From positions 1,764,149 through 1,828,148 of the forward strand of contig NC_033637.1 of assembly GCF_001540865.1 (NCBI RefSeq): DNA of 64,000 nt. Direction: 5' to 3'. Positions 47,199 to 58,295 of the stretch are shown here, one piece after another. A program made the translations under genes and the position numbers. Within the stretch, counting starts at the first letter, position 1, and each line of letters starts with the position of its first letter. The DNA is from Ananas comosus. Lineage: Eukaryota; Streptophyta; Magnoliopsida; Poales; Bromeliaceae. The notes beneath the pieces were generated by a model that saw only the letters and a list, made by a program, of their open reading frames with translations, ran no database searches and had not been told where the DNA came from.

Positions 47199-48209
47199 AT
47201 TTATCGCAATTGTTGTCTTTCTTCTATATGAGTAGATTTTGAATTTTCAAATATTTTTTTCTTATTATAGATGAGAAATTCAATCAAATAAAAGACTGAT
47301 TGATTCTCAAATATATATATAGCTCTATCTATCTATCTATCTATATATATATATATATATATATATACAGTTAACAATTTGATTGAGAATAGACATGCAA
47401 ACAATTTGAATTTTTTTTTTAAATGGTTGTCGGTAAGAAGAACAATATCAATTATTATTCACCAATAAGATAGAAATGCTAAAAAGAAAAAAAAGAAGAA
47501 GAAAACAACAAAGAAGCTGGGAGAAATAAGAAATATCTGTTTCTTTTTTATAAGTCTACAATAACACGAATAACTCCAATGAGAAATCCTTGATCCAATA
47601 GTAGTTTACACAAAACCTTGACTAGCCCCTCTCCTTACATATATGTTACACTGTGCAAAGAAGAATTTGAGAAGGTCCCAATATTAGGGAGCATTTGTTC
47701 AACACCTGTGGGTTTTCCCCTTCTTAAGACACATGTAGAGGTGAGATCCATTCCATAAGTGAATGTTGCAGCTTCTAAAGGGGCAGTGATATCATCCTCT
47801 ACATTGAGTTGGAGAGAAATTTGGTATAAAGTTAACAATTGTAGCCTTTGTTGGCAAGATAGCTATGTGCCAATGCTGCAGCCGGAAAAAAAGAAAAAGA
47901 TTTGCTATTATTATACAAGCATAGGAAGTTTGAAGATATAATGTACATTTGTTAGAGAAAAGACACACAGGAGTGTGCTAAACCATAGGCATATTCTTCA
48001 AATTGTATAATAATAATTACCTCGTACATACATAACATGTTCTGTTTTAGTATTCTGTTATAAAAAAAAAAAAAAAAATTAAAAGGTTTTGGATGGAGAG
48101 AATGTATAGGAGAGAATGAACAAAATGGAATAAAAGGAGAGGAAAATAGAAAAGAGAGTGAGCTTTTGATATAGTGTGATGATTTTTTTGCTGCTTCTCT
48201 CTTTGTTAA
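47199..48209. other. AT-rich intergenic DNA, no gene seen
   Basis: Contains (TATC)n and (TA)n at 47320-47366 and a poly-A run at 48062-48077. The short frames are unrecognised. Confidence 0.5.
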
Positions 48210-48415
48210 TAAAAGAAAGAGTTAATTTCATACAGATCCCTACAAATATAGGAAATAGCAAATATATTCTTGCAAAGTTCAACTTTCATAAGTTATTCCT
48301 GCAAAAGCCCTAATGTATCCAGATATGTCCCTCTGGTTAGGATCCGTTAGAGGACTGCTAATTTTTTAACAGTAGAGTTATGAAATGACTATTTTGCCTT
48401 TGCCCTCTTCAGGCT

Positions 48416-48567
48416 GTGGGAGCAGACGACGACGATGGCAACCTTGTGGAGCTTGTTAAGGTTGTGACTAATGAGGACAAGAAGGAGGCGGAAGCCGAAC
48501 GCGCGGCCGATGCTGTCGGAGGCGCCCGTGACAACGGCCCACGCGGGCACCACGACGGCGACGACGA
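48416..48567 (-). pseudogene. Captured fragment of a 3-oxoacyl-CoA reductase (KCR) gene
   Basis: On the minus strand this reads AWAVVTGASDSIGRAFGFRL followed by LVLISHNLNKLHKV. This corresponds to the start of the NAD(P)-binding Rossmann domain of plant very-long-chain 3-oxoacyl-CoA reductase (KCR1), a short-chain dehydrogenase of ER fatty-acid elongation. The cofactor loop is TGASDSIG, with Ser where the family has Gly. A few residues between GFRL and LVLIS are missing compared with the family. Only about 40 residues match, so it cannot encode an enzyme. It lies wholly inside the inverted-repeat element. Confidence 0.6.
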
Positions 48568-48597
48568 TCGGATCATCGACGACGGCGACGAAGGAGT

Positions 48598-48656
48598 AGG
48601 AGAAAAGGAGGAGGAAAATGAGGATACGAAGAAGAAGAGGAAGAAAAAGAAGCCAG

Positions 48657-48691
<35 letters not shown>

Positions 48692-48775
48692 CAAGAGAGA
48701 AAGAGGAAGAGGAAGAGGAAGAGGAAGAAGAAGCAGAGGAAGAGGAAGAGGAAGAAGAAGCAGAGGATAACTTAT
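48598..48775. repeat. Purine-only GAA/GAG repeat tract
   Basis: About 175 bases with almost only G and A on the plus strand, in imperfect AAGAGG/GAAGAA units, inside the Pack-MULE-like element. Such tracts can form triplex DNA. The Lys/Glu-rich and Leu/Ser-rich frames across it are artefacts. Confidence 0.85.
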
Positions 48776-49320
48776 GAAAATTGAATTTTGCAGCAATATA
48801 TCTGTTATTCATCATGTTTGTAGGGATCTGTATGAAATTAACCCTAAAAAAAAAGGCTGGATATGAAAAAATGTTTTGTTCAGTTTATGTCACTTTATTT
48901 TATTTTCTCTTTTTAAATTTCTATAGAAATAAGAAAAATAATTTTCTTCGTAACTTTTTTCTTATTCATTTTGTTCATTCCACTATTGAATTAATTGGAC
49001 GAAAATGCACCGTAATTATTGCATAAGAAGTCTCATGTTACAGTTTGATAGATGATAACATGGACACTTCCATCACATTTGATAAATGAAAATTTTGCCA
49101 CTGGGATTAAACTACAAAGAGGCACAAATACTTGGGACGAACTATTATTTCTGAACTATTATGATACCCATTTTTGTCACTCGCTTATCATGCTTTAAAT
49201 TTATTTTTTTTATTTGGTACCTTATAAAGATTCATGTTGCTTATGAGATGAAAAAATAAGACACTTTGGATGATTTACCTGTAAAGAGTACTCGTGGCTG
49301 CTGTGTCTGTACGTAGAGGG

Positions 49321-49845
49321 TCAAGACATAGACAAGGCCAGCGGCACCTCGCTCTCGTGCGACTTGAGGGACGACGAGCCGTCCTCCGTCGACTCGCTCT
49401 CCGCCTGCGGATCCCCGCGCCCGCCATTCTCCCTGGAATTCTCCTGCGCCGCCCCCATCACCGTCGCGTTCCCGAACCGCACCCTCCTCGCTCCCCCCGG
49501 CGACCCCGCCGGCGACCCACCTCCCTCAACGGCCCCCACGGGGGCTCCTCCGCCGCCGGCCGGAGCGACCGCCGCCGGCCGGATCGGCGGCGGGGGCCGC
49601 TCGACGTCGGCGGCGCGGACGGCGACGCAGCGGTAGACGCACATGAGGAGCCAGAAGGTCCAGGGGACGCCGATGAGGGAGATGCCAACGAGGGGGTACC
49701 AGGCGGGGGCGGCGTGCGCGGGGAGGGAGATGTAGAGGGCGAGGAAGGTGCCGCCGGCCAGCAGGACGAGGAAGAGGAGCCCGACGATCAGCCAGACGCA
49801 GACGTCCCCCGTCGCGGCCTTCTCGTCCCGCGATGCCGCCGGCAT
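49321..49845 (-). CDS. Two-TM plant membrane protein of unknown function
   Basis: Predicted 174 aa. I chose the ATG at 49845 (MPAASRDEKAATGDVC); the frame is open for seven more codons upstream, but from a GTG. Two hydrophobic segments are clear: residues about 15-42 (VCVWLIVGLLFLVLLAGGTF and following) and about 49-76 (WYPLVGISLIGVPWTFWLLM and following). Between them is a short loop, then a Cys-Arg-Cys-like juxtamembrane YRC. The C-terminal 100 residues are Pro/Gly/Ala-rich and then Ser/Glu-rich, likely disordered and cytosolic. The N-terminal two-helix unit looks conserved in plants, but I know no assigned function. Single exon, GC-rich. A (GA)n tract lies about 205 bp upstream at 50051-50103. 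The gene is convergent with none and followed by the WEB gene on the same strand upstream. Confidence 0.7.
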   Translation of the reverse strand: MPAASRDEKAATGDVCVWLIVGLLFLVLLAGGTFLALYISLPAHAAPAWYPLVGISLIGVPWTFWLLMCVYRCVAVRAADVERPPPPIRPAAVAPAGGGGAPVGAVEGGGSPAGSPGGARRVRFGNATVMGAAQENSRENGGRGDPQAESESTEDGSSSLKSHESEVPLALSMS

Positions 49846-50050
49846 TTGCGCCGCACCGAATTGCACCGCGCGCCGCCGATCTAGCTACCTACTATTATCG
49901 TAACATAATCTTTCTCTTTCTTTTTTTCTTTAACCTGAATAAATATACAATGATTGATCTCAACGCATGGAATGGTTTGTTGATGGGCTTCGTAGAGAGG
50001 AGCCGAGGTTGGTGGAGGTGGTGGTGGGTATTGGGAGGAAGGAAAAATTA

Positions 50051-50052
50051 TG

Positions 50053-50100
<48 letters not shown>

Positions 50101-50104
50101 GAGG
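50051..50104. repeat. (GA)n microsatellite upstream of the two-TM gene
   Basis: About 25 GA units with one interruption, in the likely promoter or 5' leader of the minus-strand gene ending at 49845. Confidence 0.9.
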
Positions 50105-50723
50105 GGGTGATCACGTAAAATGAGGGCTTGTAATTGGATTTTGGGTGGAGAGAGAGAAAAGGGCGGGGAGACGTTGAGGCCTCCAACTACATTTCTATAT
50201 ATGGGATGTCTATGATCTGCATCCAACATCTTATAAGAAATTAAGTAGACTAAAAGGATTCCTCATATAAAGATTTTTTATATAAATAGTTTAGTTATCT
50301 TTTTTCTTTTGTAGATATGAATGCACTCAGGCACAAATTAAATTAATTAATACGGCCCGGCTCTATATAATTTTAAATATTTGATGGATATTTATGAATA
50401 AGAAAATTCTTGTAGCAATGATCTCGCTTAATTAACTTTTTAAATGTAAATTTAATTTTTGAACATGCATATTTTGATTAATTTCCTTGTCAAAATATAC
50501 ACAACAAATTAACATTATCACAGGAACAAAGGACAATTAATTAACAAAGTGAAAAAGCAAATTATTATTTCAAACTTCAAACAGTTTAACAAGGTACGTA
50601 CTCCTCCCTTGCCAAGTAACTAAGCATGCGTACATGCATACGTTCAATGCACACGTTAACAAAATTAAGCTCACCATGCACTTCAACACAAATCAATTAA
50701 ACAGTACCCATTTCACTCAATCC

Positions 50724-51467
50724 TCACAAAAACGACTGCGCGTAGAGAAAATGGTTCTCATCATCTCCCCCTGAGCTCTTCCTCCTAAAGAACAACAAAT
50801 CTCCGATAAGAGGAACAATAGGCTTCTTCTTCTTCTTCTTCTCCTCCTTCTGGGCCTTCCTCTTCCTCCTCGCGCCGAAGTCGTCTTCCACCTCCCCCAA
50901 CCTCAGCGCCTGCGCTAAAGAAGGCAAGTATTCAAAGCTCATACGCATCTCCTCATTCTTCTCGCCCCACCGATTGCTCCGAATCTTGTAGGGCCCTTCT
51001 TCTATCTCTGTGCTGCTCTCCGCGGCTTTCGCTGCATCAATCTCTGCCAGTTTTGACAAGCTCTTGTGCAGTTGCGCGTTGAGGCTCGCCACGGCAAGAT
51101 CCATCTCCGACTCTCTCTTCTTCAGAAGCACCACGTCTTGCTTCGTCTCCGCGAGCTCCGCCTCCAGCTTCTTCAGCGAGCTCAGAATGACGGGTTCAGG
51201 TTCGGCTTCATCTTCAGGTTCGTGCTCGTCATATTCTCTATTTGCTTCTTGATTAAGTTGAGCGGCCGAAGAGGAGTAGGAGCGCGGAGAGGAGGCAGCG
51301 GAGTACATGGGCGGCTTCGGAGGTGAAACGCCGAGCTTGGCATTCGAGTTGGGTTTGTGACAAGAGGACGAGGCGGCATCGCCGACGAGGAAGCGCTCGC
51401 CGAACACTGCGACGGCCTCCTTGACGGAGCGGAAGGGGCGGGTTGTGTCGACCTCGGCGCGCTCCAT
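50724..51467 (-). CDS. WEB family protein (DUF827 type)
   Basis: Predicted 247 aa, single exon. The N-terminus (PFRSVKEAVAVFGERFLVG, about residues 11-29) is the conserved opening of small WEB-family proteins of the At2g17940/At1g75720 type. Residues about 92-146 form a heptad-rich coiled coil (LSSLKKLEAELAETKQDVVL). Next come MSFEYLPSLAQALRLGEVE (about 166-184), a Lys/Arg-rich stretch with six consecutive Lys (about 191-205) that could act as a nuclear signal, and an IPL/IGDLLFFRRKSSG-like end. WEB1 and PMI2, the founding members, control light-driven chloroplast movement through actin. Function of the short members is not established, so the role here is inference. The start is the only ATG before the conserved block. 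Confidence 0.82.
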   Translation of the reverse strand: MERAEVDTTRPFRSVKEAVAVFGERFLVGDAASSSCHKPNSNAKLGVSPPKPPMYSAASSPRSYSSSAAQLNQEANREYDEHEPEDEAEPEPVILSSLKKLEAELAETKQDVVLLKKRESEMDLAVASLNAQLHKSLSKLAEIDAAKAAESSTEIEEGPYKIRSNRWGEKNEEMRMSFEYLPSLAQALRLGEVEDDFGARRKRKAQKEEKKKKKKPIVPLIGDLLFFRRKSSGGDDENHFLYAQSFL

Positions 51468-52865
51468 TGAGTTCGAAGACGAGTTCCGTGGGGCGGAGAA
51501 TTAAACGGTGGAGGGGGGGTATATGATATGGGATCGACGGTGATGGGGGGATTGGGTTTTCTTTGCTTCTACTTCAAAGACATACCGGTAAAATGCTAGT
51601 TGCATGTGTGAAGGAAAAGTAAGTCATTTTTTCTGATTCTCAGAAGTGGACTTTTCACCTAAGTGCTTCTCCTTTCTCAAATGTACGTAGCACCAAATTA
51701 TACTTATGTGGAAGAGTATAGAAGGCGTGTATATTGGGTGTGTGTGTTGGGTTATGAAGGCTCAAGTAAAATGTAAGTTTACTTTTTGGAACTCTACTCT
51801 TAATTTGTACCCTCGAATTGATACTTGGAGATTTTTTTTGTAGTTAGGAAACAAATTAGATTTAGGTGAGGTGGGATGTACACGCAAGTAACATACCCAA
51901 AAAAAAGAAAGAAGAGAGGTATAGTGTTCCCTAATCTATCACATAGAAAAAATAATAAAATAACAATGAAAAAGAACTTGGTTGGTAGTCTATTTGATGG
52001 AGTAGGGCATCCTACTTTAACTCCTTTGAGCTCCTAGAAATTAAGTTAATTGTTCTTTAGAGAGAGTATGGATTAAATGGCAAAATTTAGAGAATGGTAA
52101 AGTTTCTTATATATCTTGGAATTAGGTGAGTTCCATTTCCTAAGTCCGTGACAATTTCAAAGTGCCAAATGTTATAGTGGGTGGCGAGTTCAACTTAATT
52201 AGATGAAGAGCGGGACTTCAATTTACTTGCTAAAGACTCTGTCCTTATCATAATACATCTCACTTAAAATAAGTTTTTTTAACTAACTAACTATATCATA
52301 ATAATAAAATTAATGAGAAAATAAGATGTCGGGTTAGAATGAAGAAATGATTTATTAGGGCGTTTTATTTATCTAAACCGAACTAATTGATAGCTAACAA
52401 GTTATTACTTCACAAGAATTGACCTAGTCATAACGGTTCGATTCCGCAAAACCTTGTGTAACCCGAGCCCGATGGGATCAGGCCGGGCAGGTTGAGTTCG
52501 CGCCGTATTAGATTGGGCTCGATGATTTGGTGGGTGGCCAACCAGACTTCGACGCGTGTCGCTTGCTTTCTCGGACCTGGTCTACCACATCGACCGTGAA
52601 CTTTACCCAGTTAAACTAAAAAGCACAGCAGGTTCTTCTCTATAGGATCGGTCTACAGAAATCGGTCCACCCAAATAATTCGCCCAGTGCCCTGGGGGAG
52701 AAACCACGGAGCGAGCACTCTCGGGAGCTCCGCCCCCTCTTACGATGAGTCCGAGGCGAGCGCGAGCACGTATCACTCTTTAATGCTTTCTCCTCCTCTC
52801 CATTGTCCAATTGAGGAAGAAGACGAAGAAGAAGCATCGTCATCATCATTATCATCATCATCGCC
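51468..52865. other. Intergenic region between divergent WEB and E2 genes
   Basis: The WEB gene and the E2 gene point away from each other, so this 1.4 kb holds both promoters. A GAA/CAT-rich 5' leader (52812-52862) directly precedes the E2 start codon, which sits in the context GCCATGGC. No gene is seen. Confidence 0.55.
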
Positions 52866-55858
52866 ATGGCTACGCTGTCCCAGCTCCAGCTCCGCTCCTC
52901 TTTCCTACCCTCCTTTCCCTCCCTCCGCCGCTCCTCCGAGCCCTCGGCGGCGGCGGGGGTGATGGGGCGGGGCCGGGGGCGGGGGAGGGTGGAGGCGAAG
53001 ATCCGGGAGATCTTCATGCCGGCGCTGAGCTCGACGATGACGGAGGGGAAGATCGTGTCGTGGACGAGGGCGGAGGGCGACAAGCTCTCCAAGGGCGACA
53101 GCGTCGTCGTCGTCGAGTCCGACAAGGCCGACATGGACGTCGAGACCTTCTACGACGGCTACCTCGCCGCCATCATCGTCGACGAGGGCTCCGTCGCGCC
53201 CGTCGGCTCCGCCATCGCCCTCCTCGCCGAGTCCGAGGACGAGATCCCCCTCGCCAAGTCCAAAGCCGCCGCATCGTCCTCCTCCTCCTCCTCTTCCGAT
53301 CCCTCAACCTTCCATCCATGGAGTCCATCGCCTCCTCCGCGTCGATCTCCGCCCCCTCCCCCAGCTACCGAAGCCCTAGCATCGCCTCCCCCTCCGTCAC
53401 CTGCAGCTCCGTCGCCGGTGTCGGCTTCTTCTTCGACTCACCCCGCGGCTGAAGGCGGGCGGAGAGTCGTGGCCACGCCATTTGCGAAGAAGCTCGCCAA
53501 GGATCTCAAGGTGGAGCTCGGATCCGTCGCGGGAACCGGACCAATGGGACGAATTGTTGCTAAGGACGTGGAAGCTGCTGCCGCGGCAGCTCCAACAACG
53601 GCCGCCGCAGCCCCAAGCCGGCTCCTTCGGCTTTGCCAGCCGTTGAATTGGGCTCGGTGGTGCCGTTCACTACAATGCAGGGCGCAGTGAGTAGGAACAT
53701 GGTGGAGAGCCTCGCTGTCCCAACCTTCCGAGTCGGGTACACCATTACCACTGATGCCCTTGATGCGCTCTACAAAACAGTAAGGGTCCCTCTTTCGCTT
53801 TCCCGCTTGAAATAGAGTCAAAAGAACAGTATTTTGGTTAAATATATCGAAATGTTAAAGTTAAGTTTGTTGTGGTATGTATGATTCGTATCAGATTAAG
53901 TCGAAGGGGGTTACTATGACTGCGTTGTTGGCTAAGGCCACTGCAATGGCGTTGGCGCAGCACCCGCACCGGGTGGTTAATTCCAGCTGTAGAGATGGGA
54001 AGAGCTTTACCTACAATAGCAGCATCAACATTGCTGTTGCTGTGGCCATGGATGGAGGGTTGATCACTCCTGTTCTTCAGGATGCCGATAAGGTTAAAAT
54101 TTTGCCTTTGCCATAATTGCTATTAGTTTGTTATTGTCACTGGGAGATTTTTGTTTTGAATGCTATTCTGATTGGAGAACCTCCAATATGCAGGTTGACA
54201 TTTACTCGCTGTCGAGGAAATGGAAGGAATTAGTTGATAAGGCCCGCGCTAAGCAGCTGCAACCTCATGAGTACAACACTGGTACTGTTCATAAATCTTC
54301 ACAAAATTTAAGAACAACGCTGAATTAAATTGTTTGGAATATTAATAAGCTATATTTCTTCACTAAGCTTCTGCCCCAGAATAAGTTCTATTTCTGAGTA
54401 TTTGTTATATTCTATTCTTGAATATTTGTCAATCTCCTGCATGTTGCAGTGCCTTTTAGTTAGCATTGTAGTTTCTTGATGAATATCAATACCGCACTAT
54501 GTAATAAGTTGCTCAGTATGATCAATGATTCATACAGTTTATAGCTCTTGCTCACATTTCTATTATTCTTTGAAGACAAGCTGTGTCTTACATTTGGTAT
54601 TTGAAGGTCCGAAAGGCATTAAATGGTGTATTTTTAGACTTAACCCTTTTGTTAGTCATCTTTCTAGGACTTCAGAAACTACCTCTAGATAATCCTTGAG
54701 CCCTGTCTTGGCTGAGTTCACTATGTCAGATAACTCTGTTTACAGTCAATGTACCTTTACATTTTATCAATGTGACTATTGCATAAGTTTTAGAGGTTGT
54801 TGAAGTGGTATATAGGGAAGTCATATTAAGGTGATTTGTAAATTGTATGTCATACTATCCATACTACATTTGCTTACTAGAGTATTATAAGATCTGGCAA
54901 AAAGGGTAATTTGTAACTCTTCCGCTTTCCAATACTATCTCAAAAGACTTTTTTCCTATTCAGGGGTGATATTTGCAGCCATTCTCGATGTTGAATGTCA
55001 TTTTGCAATGCTTATTTCTTGCTCAGTGTGCCATATGTTTACTTATTTTCAAATCCCTTTGTCTCTCAGCTATATGACTGTTATAATTAGCCCTTTCTAG
55101 GCATTCTAAGTTTCTAACAGCCTAAGATGTGTTCCATAAGGCTACTTCTGGAGAGTTGAAAGTTATCTTTCCCTCTAATAGTCTTGTCAGTTGAACTGCC
55201 TTGTTTGCATATAAAACTTCTGGAGAGTTGAGACTAGTCCTGATAATTGCCTACTTAATGTGTTATTATAGTGCAACAAAGTCAAAAAAAAAAGGGGGGA
55301 TGTAGCAACTAGCAGTTCTTTCCTAACTACATACAATTTATTTCATTTCACTTCATAGAATTTGCATGTTAAATCTTCCAGGCACGTTCACTCTCTCAAA
55401 CCTTGGAATGTTTGGTGTCGACCGATTTGATGCTATTCTACCTCCTGGAACTGTGAGTATAATTTGTCGAAACACCTAATCCTTCATCATATCAGTTTGT
55501 CAAACTTAAAAACTTAACATAATCCCATGTTGTGACTTTGTTAAACTTCTCTTCAGGGAGCCATCATGGCCGTCGGTGCATCACAGCCAACTGTTGTTGC
55601 TACTAAGGATGGCAGGATTGGTATGAAGAATCAGATGCAGGTACTTCTTCACGGAAACACTAAAATTTTTGGCTATTTTCCATCAAATATTTTAAGTTAT
55701 CAAATGCTCTAAATTTGCTAATTCTCATGCGTCTCGGGTGTGAATACCTCCAGGTGAATGTAACTGCCGATCACCGCGTAATTTATGGGGCTGATCTTGC
55801 TGCATTTCTGCAAACTCTTGCGAAGATCATCGAGGATCCAAAAGATCTTACCCTTTAA
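52866..55858 (+). CDS. LTA2: Plastid dihydrolipoamide acetyltransferase (E2), apparent frameshift in exon 1
   Basis: E2 core of the plastid pyruvate dehydrogenase complex, which makes acetyl-CoA for fatty-acid synthesis. About 486 codons allowing for one frameshift (Arabidopsis LTA2, 480 aa). Seen: a transit-like N-terminus (1-40), lipoyl domain with lipoyl lysine K87 in ESDKADMD, a Ser/Pro linker (about 135-195), peripheral-subunit-binding domain (ATPFAKKLAKDLKVELG...GTGPMGRI), and the catalytic domain from AVSRNMVESLAVPTFRVGYT to TADHRVIYGADLA (H459), as in plastid E2s. Exons: 52866-53779, 53895-54092, 54194-54281, 55382-55452, 55557-55640, 55754-55858. At 53611-53614 the frame slips by one base in a C run before the catalytic domain. 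As written, translation ends at 53690. Everything downstream is intact, so this is either a sequencing error or a very young lesion. Confidence 0.88.
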
Positions 55859-58295
55859 ACACTCCCCGCGTTTCTTCTCTCAGCTCGGTAATTCATTGAG
55901 CTATTCTCAAAAGGTTATTTCTTTCCTCTGATAGATGGTCAAGATTTGTTCTTGTTGTAATTTGAGCTAGCCGCTTAGTCAGCGTCAATCGGGCTTGCAA
56001 GGACTCTGTTTCTTCTAGGTGTTTTCGTTTCTTTTTTTTGTTTGTTCATTTTCCAGTTAAAGTCTATGTGTTACACAGCACTTCCAATAGAAGTTTTGAC
56101 TTCTAGATCTGTTAAATTTTGTGGCGTGTGTGTTTGTGTGTGTGTGTGTGTGTGTGTTATCTAAGGTGGGTTGATTTTTGGTTAATTTATTTAGAAAATG
56201 GCAGAAACACCTTTTCTGTCTTGGATATGTATGAACAAGTGTTGATCCTACGGCAAAAGTATGTTGATCATAGACTTTTGTCACGCGGGTCTCTAATTTC
56301 CTAAATGTGATGATTGACCCCAGCACAAACTATCTACATAGGATTTGATGGTGATGTTGGAATTTTATCAACAAATATTCCTCTCGTCACGGCGGGACGG
56401 GATCAATCTAATTGATAGCCAAGTTTCCAGAAAAAAAAGGTTCTTTCAAGGAACTGTTTAGTGATAAGTGTTGAGATTTTTCGACGCAGAAATGAACGGA
56501 GTCTGTTCACGAATAAGTTATCTCAGAACCATAAACATTCCTACACGAAAAGAAGAAGAAGAAGAAAGAAGAAGAAGAAGAAGAAGAAGAAAAGTGTCCC
56601 TAACTTGTTATTTGAGGCCACATTGAACTTGAATTGCTAGTGTTTATAGCGGGTAAATGACTCTCTGAGGATTCGTTTGAAAATGGTCGGAGAGAACTTT
56701 CCTGCTCATCAGATCAGTTGCCTTGCTTTTAACATTTCAAAAGTCAAAAAAAGGGTTGTTTTATAGCAGGTAGTGTCATAACCGCCAGGAATAACTCACA
56801 AGAACAACAACAGTGTACGAGGTTATAGCACTCGGCGGAGCCTCCGTGGGGACCCGAACTGTATACTCTATGCAGACAGGGTGTGTTTATACCTGATTCC
56901 ACTAGGTGGAATGTCTGACTTGCACGTCGGCTAGGACATTACGATGGTGTAGGAAAGGCAGAAGGAGAATGCTAACCCTCAGACAGAAAAGTTGGCGGCT
57001 TGTTAGTAGGTGATTTAGAGTATAAGAACTAATTTGGTATCCAGAAACAACAATACCGATCCGCTGATAGCGCTTGGGATGGCACAAATGACGAGCCACT
57101 GGAATAACTTACTAGCTTCTAGACACTCCAGCCAGTAATTTGGCCGCTTCTTACTTTTGTCGGTATTCTTTTTCTGTCTCTTTCTCTTATTCTTTGTGTT
57201 GTTTCATTTCTTTTTCTCCTCCCTCTCTCATTTTTCCATCTGGAGCCTTGTTGCTCCACTGGTATAATTTAGTCTATCTTTTTAATGAACGAAACGAAAA
57301 GCATACTACAGTTCTTTCTCTTTTAAAATATATATATATATATATATATAAGAGGTTAGTAATTGTGCGAGCTGCTTACACAATCCCAACTGAATAAACC
57401 CCCCAGATAGTTTTTATTTAAGAGGGCCGAGAAGATGAATGAGTGTTTTGGTTTCACTTTTTCTCCTCCTACAATGGAGGGGACACAGCAGCAAAACATA
57501 AGTTGGAAAAACGAAAGAAAGAAAAGGATAATTAATTAATGTTCTCAAGGTATTCTTAGTTGATTGCTAAAAGGGGTGAAAATAGCCATTATGGCCGTCT
57601 CGAGCCGAAAGGTCATGCGAAACATACCACTCCACCATCCAAAATGCGCGATAGCTCAAATGATAAATTCCAGCTCTCCGCTTTTAATCATGCTTTGTCA
57701 CATAATATTCTCAATTGGAGATTACTTGCTAACATTGAAATAATTCTCAAGACCGCGGAGTTAAAGTAATGTTAGGTAGGCAAAAGAAAAGAAAAGCGCG
57801 ATTAATGGGTGTAAGAGTTGTCTTACTCCCACTAACCTATTAATAAAAGCTAAGCAACAAAAAGGGACTCAAAAATCATACCTTTATGTTCTCAGTGTGG
57901 CCTAACACTTCGGCTTTTGCTGGGAATAATAAGGTTGAGTGGTGTACCCCTTCAAACATTTGAACACCAACACCATTTAATCACCCTTTTTCCTTCCACT
58001 TATTTGGTCTTGTTGCTTTCATTGTCCAACGGCTCATTTCTTCGCGGGTCCCTCCAAAAACCACTCCTCTTTCCCCCCCCCCCCCTCTCTCTCTCTCTCT
58101 CTCTGTCTCTGGACCGTTCGATCCGGCGGTGGATGAGAAAGATGTTCCAACCCCCATGAAAGGGATCACCATGACACAACAAGGGATTAAGTTCACAGAG
58201 GCCCACTTATTTTCTCTAGCACATTATCCCTTCCCTCATAATTAGTGTGCCCAATTCCATTCTGGAGAGATAGAAAAAGAGCGAGAAACCGAAGA
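55859..58295. other. E2 3' flank and intergenic DNA with a LINE tail
   Basis: Contains (TG)n at 56137-56157, (GAA)n at 56549-56590, a probable LINE 3' end with GGAGCCTTGTTGCTCC at 57240 and an ATGAACGAAACGAAAAGC tail to about 57330, and (TA)n at 57330-57350. A C-run joined to (CT)n lies at 58072-58104, shortly before the next gene. No further gene is recognised. Confidence 0.5.

Larger units (their letters stand above)
48219..48844. mobile_element. Pack-MULE-like element carrying a KCR gene fragment
   Basis: The ends are inverted repeats of about 80 bp: from 48219 the left end reads GAGTTAATTTCATACAGATC, and the reverse complement of the right end reads GGGTTAATTTCATACAGATC. Both continue through CCCTACAAA and later TTCATAAGTTAT. 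Flanking 9-mers are taaaagaaa (48210-48218) and taaaaaaaa (48845-48853), matching at 8 of 9. Between the ends is a GC-rich host-derived segment (about 48416-48600), then a purine-rich repeat. Mutator-like ends, a 9-bp duplication and a captured gene piece without transposase are the marks of a Pack-MULE. Confidence 0.7.

Noticed and set aside
48389..48796. Leu/Ser-rich and Lys/Glu-rich frames over the purine tract
   Set aside because: They are translations of a GAA/GAG microsatellite. Only the part between about 48416 and 48567 has real similarity, and that is a captured fragment.
49294..49884. A 196-codon plus-strand frame opposite the two-TM gene
   Set aside because: Arg/Pro/Gly-rich low-complexity shadow of a GC-rich minus-strand gene. 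The minus frame has two clear membrane segments and the start context.
52811..53452. Long plus- and minus-strand frames over E2 exon 1
   Set aside because: GC-rich shadow frames. Only the frame from 52866 has lipoyl and binding-domain motifs.
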